From NCBI RefSeq assembly GCF_016735585.2, contig NZ_JAERSE020000001.1, positions 124,001-188,000 of the forward strand: a stretch of 64,000 bases of DNA. Reading direction: 5' to 3'. Origin of the DNA: Chryseobacterium tagetis (GTDB lineage: Bacteria; Bacteroidota; Bacteroidia; Flavobacteriales; Weeksellaceae). The translations under genes and the position numbers were made by a program. The notes beneath the pieces are model-generated. The model ran no database searches. It saw only the letters and a program-made list of their open reading frames with translations, and was not told where the DNA came from. Shown here piece by piece: positions 37,808 to 46,769 of this stretch (the stretch's first letter is position 1; every line of letters begins with the position of its first letter).

Positions 37808-37845
37808 CAAATATAAATAATAGTCTACTAAAATTATAGACTATT
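37808..37845 (-). promoter_or_regulatory. Predicted promoter with operator-like dyad upstream of the cupin gene
   Basis: On the minus strand, TATATTTG (37808-37815) is a consensus -7 box. Directly upstream is a dyad of two perfect 9-bp arms, AATAGTCTA (37819-37827) and TAGACTATT (37837-37845), in the place of the -33 box. Confidence 0.5.
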
Positions 37846-38153
37846 AACGAAAAATAGTTGAATTTTATTTAAAGACGTTAGAATTTAACCACAAAAGCCA
37901 CAAAAGATATTTGATTCAATTTTGCCAGAAGCCAATATGAATAAAGCTTTCAAAAGAATAAAAATCGAAGATTTTTAAGACTTATTTTTATCTTATTTAA
38001 GGGATAATAATTCACTTACTATAGGATCAGTTTAGTCTTTTGTTTCTTTTGTGTTTAAATAAAAAGTTTAAACAGCTCATCAGAATAAAAAACAGAAAAG
38101 CTATGAGTTTACCACGATTTTATTAAATTAGCACATCTTAAAAATTATTAGAA
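37846..38153. other. Intergenic region between the cupin gene and kbl
   Basis: About 308 bp, AT-rich. A TTTCTTTTGTG phrase near 38045 recurs near 46740. TTAAATTAGC at about 38123 is a weak -7 candidate for kbl. I see no gene. Confidence 0.6.
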
Positions 38154-39350
38154 ATGATCTCTAAAAAGTATCTTGAAAACTTACAGAACGAACTACAAAA
38201 TATTGATAACGACGGACTTTACAAAAGAGAAAGAATCATTACCTCTCAGCAGAGTGCAGAAATAGAAGCGAACGGAAAAAAGCTGTTGAACTTCTGTGCC
38301 AACAACTATTTGGGATTATCAAACCATCCGGAAGTGATGAAAGCTTCTCAGGATATGATCCAATCTCACGGTTACGGTATGTCTTCGGTACGTTTTATCT
38401 GCGGAACTCAGGATATTCACAAGCAATTGGAGCAAAAGATCGCTGACTTCTTAGGGTTAGAAGATACCATCCTTTATGCAGCTTGTTTTGACGCAAACGG
38501 AGGTGTTTTCGAACCGTTATTCACAGAAGAAGATGCGATTATTTCTGATGAATTGAACCACGCATCTATTATTGATGGAGTTAGACTTTGTAAAGCAGCA
38601 AGATACCGTTATAAAAACAATAATATGGAAGATCTGGAAGCTCAGTTGATCGCAGCTTCTGAAAAAAATCACCGTTTCAAAATTATTGTTACAGACGGAG
38701 TTTTCTCAATGGACGGAATCGTTGCAGACTTAAAAGGAGTTTGTGATCTAGCCGATAAATATGATGCTTTGGTAATGGTGGATGATTCTCACGCAACCGG
38801 TTTCATCGGGAAAACAGGTCGTGGAACTCACGAAGCGAATGAAGTAATGGGTAGAGTAGATATTATTACTTCTACGCTAGGAAAAGCTCTTGGAGGTGCT
38901 TTAGGAGGATTTACTTCCGGTAAAAAAGAGATCATCGATATGTTGAGACAGCGTTCAAGACCTTACTTATTTTCAAACTCATTGGCTCCGGGAATTGTGG
39001 GTGCAGCTTTGAAAGTATTGGATATGATCTCTGAAGACACTTCTCTTCGTGATCAGGTAATGGAAAACGCAGAATATTTCAGAGCGGAAATGAAATCTAA
39101 AGGTTTCGATATTCCTGATGGAGATGCTGCCATTGTTCCGGTAATGCTTTACGACGCGCCTTTAGCACAAAAAATGGCTGAAAAACTGATGGACGAAGGA
39201 ATTTACGTTATAGGATTCTTCTATCCGGTTGTACCAAAAGGAAAAGCGAGAATTAGAGTACAGCTTTCTGCAGCGCATACAAGAGCGCATTTAGATAAAG
39301 CAATTGCTGGTTTTGAAAAAGTTGGAAAAGAATTAGGAGTTATTTCTTAA
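38154..39350 (+). CDS. kbl: Glycine C-acetyltransferase (2-amino-3-ketobutyrate CoA ligase)
   Basis: A 398-residue PLP enzyme that joins glycine and acetyl-CoA to 2-amino-3-ketobutyrate, or runs the reverse step in threonine breakdown. Family motifs: [29 protein letters not shown], the PLP-contacting [10 protein letters not shown], the Schiff-base lysine K244 in [14 protein letters not shown], and [19 protein letters not shown]. Length and lysine position match E. coli Kbl. No threonine dehydrogenase gene is next to it. A terminator follows. Confidence 0.96.
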   Translation: MISKKYLENLQNELQNIDNDGLYKRERIITSQQSAEIEANGKKLLNFCANNYLGLSNHPEVMKASQDMIQSHGYGMSSVRFICGTQDIHKQLEQKIADFLGLEDTILYAACFDANGGVFEPLFTEEDAIISDELNHASIIDGVRLCKAARYRYKNNNMEDLEAQLIAASEKNHRFKIIVTDGVFSMDGIVADLKGVCDLADKYDALVMVDDSHATGFIGKTGRGTHEANEVMGRVDIITSTLGKALGGALGGFTSGKKEIIDMLRQRSRPYLFSNSLAPGIVGAALKVLDMISEDTSLRDQVMENAEYFRAEMKSKGFDIPDGDAAIVPVMLYDAPLAQKMAEKLMDEGIYVIGFFYPVVPKGKARIRVQLSAAHTRAHLDKAIAGFEKVGKELGVIS

Positions 39351-39384
39351 GACAAAAATAAAACCGTTCTACATTTGTAGAATT

Positions 39385-39424
39385 AAAACAGGATTTCTTA
39401 TATTTACAGAAATCCTGTTTTTTT
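39385..39424 (+). terminator. Terminator after kbl
   Basis: Stem ACAGGATTTC/GAAATCCTGT followed by TTTTTTT, ending just before the next start codon. Confidence 0.88.
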
Positions 39425-39868
39425 ATGAAAAAAATATCTATTGTTTTAGTTCTATTATTACTCACATTTTCCTGCCAGACGAAGATGAACCAATATATAA
39501 AAGTGAGTGAAAAATCTCAGAAAAGACATGGCAAATGGAAAGAAGAATATCCTACCAATGAAGGAACCCTTGTTGCGGTCGGAAAATATAAAAAAGGGGA
39601 AAAAGTAGGCGTTTGGAAAACCTATTTTGACGATAAGCTCTATCAAAAGGAAAACATTCGAAGAGATATTACGAAAATCAAAAGATATTTTCCGACCGGA
39701 ACTATCATGGAGAAAGGGCAGACTAAGCTTGAAATTTCCCAGAACGAACGCCATTGGTTTTATTTCGGAGCCTGGAAATATTATGATGATAAAAAGAATC
39801 TGAGGTATATTAAAAAATATGAGAAAGGTAAAATGCCAGACAGTATTTCTTTTAATAAATTACATTGA
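39425..39868 (+). CDS. Hypothetical lipoprotein with MORN/YwqK-like repeats
   Basis: A 147-residue protein with a lipobox (LLTFSC, C17). The mature part has repeats of the form HGKWKEEYPTNEGTLVAVG / GVWKTYFDDKLYQKEN / WFYFGAWKYYDDKKNLRYIK, reminiscent of the MORN-variant (YwqK) repeats in Bacteroidota surface proteins. No function is known. The ATG follows directly on the T run of the kbl terminator, so its own promoter must lie inside or upstream of that hairpin, or it relies on read-through. Confidence 0.75.
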   Translation: MKKISIVLVLLLLTFSCQTKMNQYIKVSEKSQKRHGKWKEEYPTNEGTLVAVGKYKKGEKVGVWKTYFDDKLYQKENIRRDITKIKRYFPTGTIMEKGQTKLEISQNERHWFYFGAWKYYDDKKNLRYIKKYEKGKMPDSISFNKLH

Positions 39869-39939
39869 TTGTCAGGAAAAAATTAGCGACGAATATATTA
39901 TTATACTATATTTAAAAAATTAATTTTAATAGCCATTTT

Positions 39940-40579
39940 GTGAAAAAAATTCTACTTCTTTTTACTTTTTTTAGTTTTTTTGAAACTGTTTCTGCACAAT
40001 CTAATGATTACAAATCAATACTTACTGTAAGTGCCTTTGCTCCTTTTCGTGATCAACGTTATAATATAGGGTATATGCGAAAAATAGTGGGTTGGAACTG
40101 AACTAGCCTATGGTGCAAATGGAATAACACCTGTGGATATTGGTAATTTTGAAGGAAAAAACAGAATTTTTGAGATAAAACCGGAAGTATTTTACAGTTT
40201 ACTTCCTCAGTCAAGATTGAAACATTTTGTTTCTGCGGAGGTTTTTTATCTAAATCAAAAGGGAAAAAATGTTTCGGGGAATTATTACGATCAAAATGAT
40301 GTTTATTACTCTTTCAGTGCAGCAGATTATGAGAGAACCAAATATGGTTTAAATATTAACTATAGTATTTTGCTTCATAAAGAATCTTCATGGTTTGGTT
40401 TTATGCCTAAAATTGGCTTTGGGATTAGGCAAAGAAAAATTGCTTATACCAATATGACAGGGAAAACAGAAGATTATCCACCTACAGATGGTCTTCCTTT
40501 TGATTATCGTTTAAATGAAGAAGGCTCAAATCTGCGTTTCAACTTTAATGTTGATATGAAATTCATTATCAAATTCTAA
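39940..40579 (+). pseudogene. Small outer-membrane barrel-like protein, broken by a +1 frameshift
   Basis: A GTG at 39940 opens a 53-codon frame with a signal peptide (KKILLLFTFFSFFETVSAQ) that stops at 40099-40101. The frame then continues one base over, from GTELAYGANGITPVDIGN to the stop at 40579. Removing one G from GTGGGTT (about 40087-40093) joins them into a protein of about 212 residues. The second part alternates short polar and aromatic strands (KPEVFYSLLP, HFVSAEVFYLNQ, NVDMKFIIKF), like a small barrel. As in susC the change is in a short homopolymer, so a sequence error must be ruled out. Confidence 0.65.
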
Positions 40580-40648
40580 AAAATCCTTAAACCTTATTAT
40601 TTTAAGCTAAAGATTTTAGATTAAATTCTCTTTTTTTCCGAAATAAAC

Positions 40649-40656
40649 TATCTTTG
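40649..40656 (+). promoter_or_regulatory. Predicted -7 promoter box of the 40667 gene
   Basis: TATCTTTG fits TAnnTTTG exactly and is only 10 bases before the ATG, so the leader would be very short. Confidence 0.45.
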
Positions 40657-40666
40657 CGCATAATTT

Positions 40667-41128
40667 ATGTACATGTTTTTACAGTCCCAATATCGTGTTG
40701 AATTTTCTAAATCAAAAGAAGATGTTTTAGAAAATATTAAAAACAGCATATTTGGAGGTTTTCCTGATTTTTTTGGTAAAAATTTTACCGGAAAAGTTTT
40801 AGAAAATGGTTTTAAAGTAAGATTAATGAAAAAAGATTTTCAAACTTTTAAGGGAAATTTTATTAAAGATAGAGAAGATCAATACAGTCTTGAATTATTC
40901 GTTGGATTTGAATTTTATCAAGTATTAACTCTTGCTGTTTTTTTCTGTTTTTCATTAATGATGTTAATAAGAAATTTTTCAGAAAATTATTACATTTTAT
41001 TCATTTATTTAATGGTGATTGGGCTTATTGCTTATAAAAATTACGGAGATTCAAAAAAAGGGAAACAATTGTTTTTTGACTATTTGAAAAACTTTGACAG
41101 AGACTGTGAAATTATTCCTATAAAATAA
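40667..41128 (+). CDS. Hypothetical membrane protein
   Basis: A 153-residue protein I do not recognise. The N-terminal 80 residues are soluble and charged; residues about 85-125 form two adjacent membrane helices (VLTLAVFFCFSLMMLI and YYILFIYLMVIGLIAY); a short charged tail follows. An in-frame ATG two codons later is an alternative start. It lies 11 bp before hemJ and could be cotranscribed with it. No function can be given. Confidence 0.7.
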   Translation: MYMFLQSQYRVEFSKSKEDVLENIKNSIFGGFPDFFGKNFTGKVLENGFKVRLMKKDFQTFKGNFIKDREDQYSLELFVGFEFYQVLTLAVFFCFSLMMLIRNFSENYYILFIYLMVIGLIAYKNYGDSKKGKQLFFDYLKNFDRDCEIIPIK

Positions 41129-41139
41129 TATTGATTTAA

Positions 41140-41685
41140 ATGCTGTATACCATCATCAAAGCACTTCACATTATCTTCATGGTAAGTTACTTTGCGGGAA
41201 TTTTTTATCTCGTGAGAATTTTCGTTTACTATAAAGATACGGATGCATTTGCCGAAGATAAAAAGAAGATTTTAAGAGAACAGTATACCTTTATGGCACG
41301 CCGACTTTGGAATATTATTACCGTTCCGGCAGGAGTTATTATGGCGGTTTGCGGATTGGTGATGATTTTCTTAAATACCGGATTAATGAAAATGCCGTGG
41401 TTCCATTTAAAGCTTACTTTTCTGATCGGTTTGGCGATTTATCATTACTGGTGCTGGAAAAAAGTATTAAAACTGAAAGAACTTAACGGAAATACCTTAG
41501 AAACAGCCAATATCAAATTGAGACAGGCCAACGAAATCGCAACCTTTATTTTATTTCTGGTGGTTTTCACGGTGATCCTAAAATCAATGGTCATTGAATA
41601 TTGGTGGCAATTAATTACAGGATTTTTCGTTCTGGTATTTTTGATAATGATGACGGTGAAGCTGGTTAATAAAAGTAAAAAGTAA
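41140..41685 (+). CDS. hemJ: Protoporphyrinogen oxidase HemJ
   Basis: A 181-residue membrane protein with four helices, of the HemJ/CopD-like family (UPF0093). It starts MLYTIIKALHIIFMVSYFAG, with the conserved His at residue 10, and carries MARRLWNIITVPAGV, then PWFHLKLTFLIGLAIYHYW in the middle with the conserved His and Lys. HemJ oxidises protoporphyrinogen IX to protoporphyrin IX in haem synthesis. The end (LVVFTVILKSMVI) fits the family. The length is typical. Confidence 0.88.
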   Translation: MLYTIIKALHIIFMVSYFAGIFYLVRIFVYYKDTDAFAEDKKKILREQYTFMARRLWNIITVPAGVIMAVCGLVMIFLNTGLMKMPWFHLKLTFLIGLAIYHYWCWKKVLKLKELNGNTLETANIKLRQANEIATFILFLVVFTVILKSMVIEYWWQLITGFFVLVFLIMMTVKLVNKSKK

Positions 41686-41710
41686 AAAGAGACAAGTAAA
41701 AAGCAGTGCG

Positions 41711-41758
41711 AAGTCAATGTATCTTTCTTGAATAATGAGCATACGATACATCTGACTT
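41711..41758. repeat. Imperfect stem-loop between hemJ and gldF
   Basis: AAGTCAATGTATC pairs with GATACATCTGACTT with one bulged base. The flanks (AAAGTAAAAAG and CTTTTAACTTAAAAC) extend the symmetry loosely. No T run, so a repeat or RNA structure rather than a classic terminator. Confidence 0.5.
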
Positions 41759-41783
41759 TTAACTTAAAACTTCTAACTAATAT

Positions 41784-42512
41784 ATGATTGCAATTTTTAA
41801 AAAAGAACTTTGGAGCTATTTTGGAAACTGGAGCGCGTGGATTATCATTGCGGCTTTCAGTTTGGTAGCAACATTGTTTTTGTTTTTCTTCGAGAATGAT
41901 TCCAACATTTTTGATATCGGGATGGCTTCTTTACAGAGCTATTTTGTTTTGGTGCCTTGGTTATTAATGTTCATCATTCCGGCCCTTTCCATGAAAACTT
42001 TTGCGGAAGAGCAGCAGACGGGAACATTAAACTGGCTGTTTTCTCAACCTTTGAAAATCTCAGATTTGGTTCTTGGAAAATTCTTATCCGTTTGGGTTGT
42101 TGGAATTTTATGTTTAATACCCTCTCTGATTTACCTTTACACAGTCTATGTCTTAGGAGTTCCGGAAGGAAATATTGACTTGGGCATGACGTTCGGAAGT
42201 TACTTGGGAATGATTATTCTGATCGCTGCTTTCTCAGGAGTTGGGATTCTGGCTTCTTCACTTTCTCAAAATCAGATTATGGCTTATTTGTTGGGTGTTT
42301 TCATGTGTTTCATCATGTATTTCGGGATTGAACAACTGGCAAGTTATAAATTATTGGGAGGAGCAGATTTTATTTTACAAAATGTAGGTTTTTATCAGCA
42401 TTTCTTAGGCTTTACAAGAGGGCTTATTGATTTTAAAGATGTGGCTTATTTTGTTTTAATCATTGGAGTTACCTTAGCTTTGTCTAACCATTTCATTACT
42501 AAAAAGAAGTAG
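41784..42512 (+). CDS. gldF: Gliding-motility ABC transporter permease GldF
   Basis: A 242-residue permease with six helices. It begins MIAIFKKELWSYFGNWSAW and carries MKTFAEEQQTGTLNWLFSQP, the ABC-2 type coupling stretch, near residue 75. In Flavobacterium GldA (ATPase), GldF and GldG form an ABC transporter needed for gliding; many non-gliding relatives keep the genes. gldG follows after 4 bp. gldA is not in the window, which is common since it is usually unlinked. Confidence 0.93.
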   Translation: MIAIFKKELWSYFGNWSAWIIIAAFSLVATLFLFFFENDSNIFDIGMASLQSYFVLVPWLLMFIIPALSMKTFAEEQQTGTLNWLFSQPLKISDLVLGKFLSVWVVGILCLIPSLIYLYTVYVLGVPEGNIDLGMTFGSYLGMIILIAAFSGVGILASSLSQNQIMAYLLGVFMCFIMYFGIEQLASYKLLGGADFILQNVGFYQHFLGFTRGLIDFKDVAYFVLIIGVTLALSNHFITKKK

Positions 42513-42516
42513 AATT

Positions 42517-44187
42517 ATGAAGAAGATACAATTCAAATCACCATTCGGAATTTTACTGTTTGTTATTTTGCCGTTGGTAATTATTCTTGCCATTTCAGGA
42601 ATCCGATTAGACTTAACGAAAGAAAAAAGATATACACTTTCCGATAATACGGTCAAGGTTTTAGAAGCCATTAAAAAGCCTGTGACAGTAGATGTTTATC
42701 TGGAAGGAGATTTCCCTGCAAGCTTTAAACAGTTACAGAGCGAAACGAAATTCATGTTGGAGGAATTCAGAAAAATTAATCCGAAAATTGATTTCAAATT
42801 CATTGATCCTATTAAAAGTAAAATTTCTCAGGATACCTTGATGGCAATGGGAATGCAGCCTTCTGTACTTCCCGATGTGAAAGACGGAAAAGTTTCTCAG
42901 ATCTATTTATTCCCTTATGCAGTTGTAAAATACAAAGGAAAAGGAGTTTCTATACCATTGGTGGTTCAGCAGACAGGAATTGATGCAGATCAGCAGTTGA
43001 CAAAATCGATTGAAAATTTAGAATACAATTTGGTTTCGAATATCAAGAATATTGCGGTTGACAAAAGAAAAAAGATCGGGATTTTAGTGAATCAGGATGA
43101 ATTGAGTCCGGAAGAATTCCAGGGATTCATGCATTTAGCCACAGAAAATTATGATGCAGGTCCGATTATTCCTAAAAATCAGACTGAGCTGACATTGGTG
43201 GATGTTCCGATTTTAAAGCAAATGAATGCTTTAGTAATCGCAAAACCGAGAAAAGCTTTCACAGACGGAGAAAAAGTGATTCTTGACCAATACATCATGA
43301 ACGGCGGAAAAACGTTGTGGATGATTGATGCGGTAAACGCTGAAATGGATACCTTGACAAGGTCTAAAAAAGTAATGCCTTTCCCGGTAGATATCAATAT
43401 GACAGACTTTTTCTTCAATTACGGGATCAGAATCAATCCTGCATTGGTAAAAGATGTGAAGAAATTTGCTTTGTTGAGACTGGTAACGGGAGAAGTAGGA
43501 GGGAATCCTCAATATACAAGTCTTCCTTGGCCGTATTTCCCGTTGGGAATTGCTGAAAAGAATGATCCGATTACCAAAAATATCAATCCTGTAAAGTTTG
43601 AATTTCCAACTTCAATTGATACATTGGGCGGAAGAAAAAATATTAAAACAAAAGTTCTTTTCGAATCGAGTGAAAGAACCTTATTAAAGCAGGTTCCGAA
43701 CTATGTTGACCTGAAAGAAATTGCAAGTGTAGACAGTCTTGGGCAAATGGAAAAACCAAGCACTCCGAAAATCTACGCAGTAGCTTTGGAAGGGAAATTT
43801 AATTCTGCCTACGCTTCAAGAATTGAAAGAAAATCTTATCCTGGTTTCAAAGGAACAAGTTCTGATAATAAGATGATCGTGATTGCAGATGGAGATGTGG
43901 GAAGAAATAAAGTGATCAAAGGGCAGCCTTTACCTTTAGGGGTAGATATGCTGACCAACGAACAGTTCGGAAACGAACAGTTCTTAAGAAATGCTCTCGA
44001 CTATCTTTTGGACGACAGCAATCTAATGGAACTGAGAAACAGAAATATCGAAGAACGTCTTCTCGATCGACAAAGAATTACAGAAGAGAAAAACAACTGG
44101 CAATGGTTCAATTTGCTGCTTCCTTTAGTTATTATTGGTGCTTTAGGAGGACTGTTCTTCTGGTTGAGGAAGAAGAAGTTTGGATAG
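42517..44187 (+). CDS. gldG: Gliding-motility ABC transporter auxiliary protein GldG
   Basis: A 556-residue protein with one membrane helix near the N-terminus (GILLFVILPLVIILAISGI) and one at the C-terminus (NLLLPLVIIGALGGLFFWL), and a large extracytoplasmic domain between, the layout of GldG / ABC-type auxiliary proteins. Family stretches are LTKEKRYTLSDNTVKVLEAI, VTVDVYLEGDFPASFKQLQ and GGKTLWMIDAVNAEMDTL. It is translationally coupled to gldF and ends at a terminator. Confidence 0.93.
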   Translation: MKKIQFKSPFGILLFVILPLVIILAISGIRLDLTKEKRYTLSDNTVKVLEAIKKPVTVDVYLEGDFPASFKQLQSETKFMLEEFRKINPKIDFKFIDPIKSKISQDTLMAMGMQPSVLPDVKDGKVSQIYLFPYAVVKYKGKGVSIPLVVQQTGIDADQQLTKSIENLEYNLVSNIKNIAVDKRKKIGILVNQDELSPEEFQGFMHLATENYDAGPIIPKNQTELTLVDVPILKQMNALVIAKPRKAFTDGEKVILDQYIMNGGKTLWMIDAVNAEMDTLTRSKKVMPFPVDINMTDFFFNYGIRINPALVKDVKKFALLRLVTGEVGGNPQYTSLPWPYFPLGIAEKNDPITKNINPVKFEFPTSIDTLGGRKNIKTKVLFESSERTLLKQVPNYVDLKEIASVDSLGQMEKPSTPKIYAVALEGKFNSAYASRIERKSYPGFKGTSSDNKMIVIADGDVGRNKVIKGQPLPLGVDMLTNEQFGNEQFLRNALDYLLDDSNLMELRNRNIEERLLDRQRITEEKNNWQWFNLLLPLVIIGALGGLFFWLRKKKFG

Positions 44188-44194
44188 GGTATAG

Positions 44195-44225
44195 AAAAAG
44201 AGAAGCTTTTAAGCTTCTCTTTTTT
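44195..44225. terminator. Terminator after gldG
   Basis: Perfect 14-bp stem AAAAAGAGAAGCTT with its complement and TT loop; symmetrical, so it also serves the convergent TPR gene. Confidence 0.9.
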
Positions 44226-44244
44226 ATTTTAATATTTAAAAGAA

Positions 44245-45285
44245 TTACTTCCATATATAATTTTCAGACCATTTGTAAAACTGTTCGATTTGCTCTGAAT
44301 GATCTTTATAATATTTAATTATGTCATCATTAGGTTGAGCTGAAAAGGCAATATATGTAAATGGTTCGATTAATTTTTGTTTATGCATTTCAATAAAATA
44401 AGGAGCTAAAAATTCCCAATAAAAACCACTTTGCTTTTTTTGTGTTTCCTCCATAGTAGCAAACATAGAATCTAATTTATCAGTGAACCTCTGATAATCT
44501 GTTTTGCCTTTATTTTTTTCATCAAAGTCTAAAGCCGAAGTCATTGAAAGTACCATATCAGTTGATGAAAAATTATTTTTACTCTTCTTATCATTTGCTT
44601 TATCAAGTATAGTAGGGTCAATAGATAAGTTGATGGAATTATCATCTTTTTGAGTAACACCTTTATTCATTAAGGTAAGTACAGATTTTAAATGATTTTT
44701 TGCAAGTTGAGATTTATTATCAAGAGCAAGATATCTTAGAGAACATAAAATTGATACAATTCTGTTTTCAGAATTTAGTGCTGCTAATGCATTAAGTGAG
44801 CCTTTATGATTGGGTTTTAGTTTTGCAGCTTTTTGAAATGATTCTAATGCCTTTTCTACTTGTTTGTCATTTATCAGAGCAATTCCTTTGTTAAAATAAA
44901 GTTGATAGTAATTAGGATATTTTTTTATTCCTTCATCATAAATTTTTATTGCCTCTTGAGTTTGTTTTAAATGATCTAAGCTATTGGCATAACTGATATA
45001 AACTGTTTTTACATCTTTATCAGGGTAGGTATTTATAACTAATTTACAGATTTCAATAGCTTCATTGTATTTTTGAGAAGTTTCTAATGTCATTGCTTTT
45101 TCTGAGAGTGCAAATAAATTATTTTTATCTAAAGAAAGAGCTTCATCATATTTGTTAAGAGCTTCATTGTATTTTCCTTGGTCATGAAATACAATTCCTT
45201 CGTTAACTTTAATTTCTGCTTCTGTTTTATTTTGTGAAAAACTGATTATAGGAATAAAGAGTAACAATAGTAAATTTTTTTTCAT
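44245..45285 (-). CDS. TPR-repeat exported protein
   Basis: A 346-residue protein with a signal peptide (MKKNLLLLLFIPIISFSQ) and about five tetratricopeptide repeats from residue 25 to 190 (for example GKYNEALNKYDEALSLDKNN, KYNEAIEICKLVINTYPD, EKALESFQKAAKLKPNH). The C-terminal 150 residues are a helical, charged domain without a recognised family. TPRs bind partner proteins; the partner is unknown. The gene stands alone between a bidirectional terminator and the AraC-type regulator. Confidence 0.85.
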   Translation of the reverse strand: MKKNLLLLLFIPIISFSQNKTEAEIKVNEGIVFHDQGKYNEALNKYDEALSLDKNNLFALSEKAMTLETSQKYNEAIEICKLVINTYPDKDVKTVYISYANSLDHLKQTQEAIKIYDEGIKKYPNYYQLYFNKGIALINDKQVEKALESFQKAAKLKPNHKGSLNALAALNSENRIVSILCSLRYLALDNKSQLAKNHLKSVLTLMNKGVTQKDDNSINLSIDPTILDKANDKKSKNNFSSTDMVLSMTSALDFDEKNKGKTDYQRFTDKLDSMFATMEETQKKQSGFYWEFLAPYFIEMHKQKLIEPFTYIAFSAQPNDDIIKYYKDHSEQIEQFYKWSENYIWK

Positions 45286-45382
45286 AATGTATAATTTTGT
45301 AGCTTAATTTTTTTTAAGCTTCCAAATATATAAAAAGATTATAAAAATTATTTGTAGTGAAAAATTGTTTTAAAGAAATAAT

Positions 45383-46297
45383 TCAATTAAATAATCTCCT
45401 AAATTCTCCCGGGGACTGATTCACCTTTTGCTTAAACAACTTACTAAAAGACTGTGGATGTTCAAATCCCAGTTCATAAGCGATCTCACTTACCGAAAGA
45501 TGAGTTGTACTCAAACGTTCTTTTGCCTTGTCGATAATCTTATTCTGAATATGCTGTTGAGTATTTTGCTGGGTGTGAATTCGCAATAAACTTCCCAGAT
45601 AATTCGGTGAAATATTCATCTGTTCAGCAATGGTTTTTACAGAAGGAATCCCGTTTTCAATAAGGTTTCCGTTTTCAAAATATTGGGAAAGAGCTTCTTC
45701 AAATTTATCCAACAGTTCATGACTGGATTTTTTTCGGGTAAAAAACTGACGCTCATAAAAACGTTCTGCATAAATCAGAAACAATTCTAGTTGGGCAACA
45801 ATCAGCTCCTGTGTGAATTTATCAATATTCGTCTGATATTCCTTTTCAATATTTTTAAAAAGTTCAACAATGATTTTCTCTTCCTTATCCGAAAGAAAAA
45901 GCGCTTCATTGATCTGATAGCTGAAAAATTCATAAGATTTAATCTTCTTTGCAAGAGAAGTCCCCCAAAGAAAATCGGGATGAATCAGTAATAAATATCC
46001 GGTTGGTTCCACTTCCACACCAGGTTTCATTTCAAGACTCAGAAACTGAAGCGGAGAAACAAAACACAACACACCGGAATCAAAATCGTATTCCTGTTGT
46101 CCGTAATTGAACTTAGCATTCACATTCCGTTTCAAGCCGATCGAATAAAAATTCTGTATCCATTTCAGTTCCGTATCATCCACTGGATAACGGACTTTGC
46201 TGTAATCGATCAGACTGATCAGCGGATGCTCAGGATTCGGAAGATTACAAAAAGCATGAAAATCAGAAAGCGAATTAAAACGAAATGTGTTTTTCAT
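45383..46297 (-). CDS. AraC-family transcriptional regulator
   Basis: A 304-residue regulator. The C-terminal 100 residues hold two helix-turn-helix motifs (VKTIAEQMNISPNYLGSLLR and VSEIAYELGFEHPQSFSKLFKQ) with the family ending KVNQSPGEFRRLF. The N-terminal 180 residues are a cupin-like sensor domain (FNYGQQEYDFDSGVLCFVSP). Related regulators lie beside SDR or aldo-keto reductase genes; two SDR genes follow on the same strand upstream here, so control of one or both is plausible. No operator was identified. Confidence 0.92.
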   Translation of the reverse strand: MKNTFRFNSLSDFHAFCNLPNPEHPLISLIDYSKVRYPVDDTELKWIQNFYSIGLKRNVNAKFNYGQQEYDFDSGVLCFVSPLQFLSLEMKPGVEVEPTGYLLLIHPDFLWGTSLAKKIKSYEFFSYQINEALFLSDKEEKIIVELFKNIEKEYQTNIDKFTQELIVAQLELFLIYAERFYERQFFTRKKSSHELLDKFEEALSQYFENGNLIENGIPSVKTIAEQMNISPNYLGSLLRIHTQQNTQQHIQNKIIDKAKERLSTTHLSVSEIAYELGFEHPQSFSKLFKQKVNQSPGEFRRLFN

Positions 46298-46336
46298 AAT
46301 GACTAAGTTATTTAATTATTTTGAATATTGAATTTG

Positions 46337-46445
46337 AACCATTAAGATGAATAAGAAGGTAAGTCTCATTAAGAAAAATCAAATTAACTTTTCAATAAAT
46401 CTTAAAGTAAAGTTCCTCTTACTATTCTAAAAAACCTTAATGGTT
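46337..46445. repeat. Intergenic inverted repeat of the AACCATTAAG type
   Basis: AACCATTAAG (46337-46346) and CTTAATGGTT (46436-46445) are perfect 10-bp arms around about 90 bp of AT-rich sequence. Single arms of the same type recur at about 5842 and 6800. Confidence 0.6.
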
Positions 46446-46458
46446 AAAAAATGAAATG

Positions 46459-46559
46459 AGATCCTTCGGCAAGCTCAGGATGACAAGTACAAAACTTTAT
46501 GTTTAAATTATAACGTTTAGTATTAGCGAAATATCATCCTGAGCGAAGTCGAAGGATCT
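46459..46559. repeat. Dispersed inverted repeat of the CATCCTGAGCGAAG type
   Basis: Arms AGATCCTTCGGCAAGCTCAG and its near-complement (CTGAGCGAAGTCGAAGGATCT, 46539-46559) face each other across about 50 bp. The layout (GTCATYCTGA outer end, AGATYCTTC inner end) matches the other elements in this window. Confidence 0.7.
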
Positions 46560-46615
46560 GGAACGACCTAGGAAACTGAAGCGTAAAGAAAATGAACTCT
46601 GTGAACGTTAAGAAA

Positions 46616-46764
46616 ATTCTACTGTTTGAGCGCGATACAAATTTAGAATCGAATCACCAATAATGACATCGCGCGAGTTTTAGAATTTTTAGAGAGCGGA
46701 GTTTATTTTTAGCGGAAGTTTCCAGTCTTGACTTTTTGTTTCTTTTGTGTTAAGACAAAAGAAA
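46616..46764. repeat. Repeat-like intergenic stretch ending in a perfect hairpin
   Basis: Contains CGCGAT/ATCGCG and ends with perfect 10-bp arms TTTCTTTTGT/ACAAAAGAAA (46739-46764). The phrase TTTGTTTCTTTTGTGTT recurs near 38042. No gene seen; the hairpin may serve the end of the SDR gene. Confidence 0.5.
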
Positions 46765-46769
46765 AATAC

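Noticed and set aside
46298..46769. Possible tRNA or CRISPR-like array in the repeat-rich gap
   Set aside because: The repeats are inverted pairs of different families, not regular direct repeats with spacers, and no cloverleaf was found.
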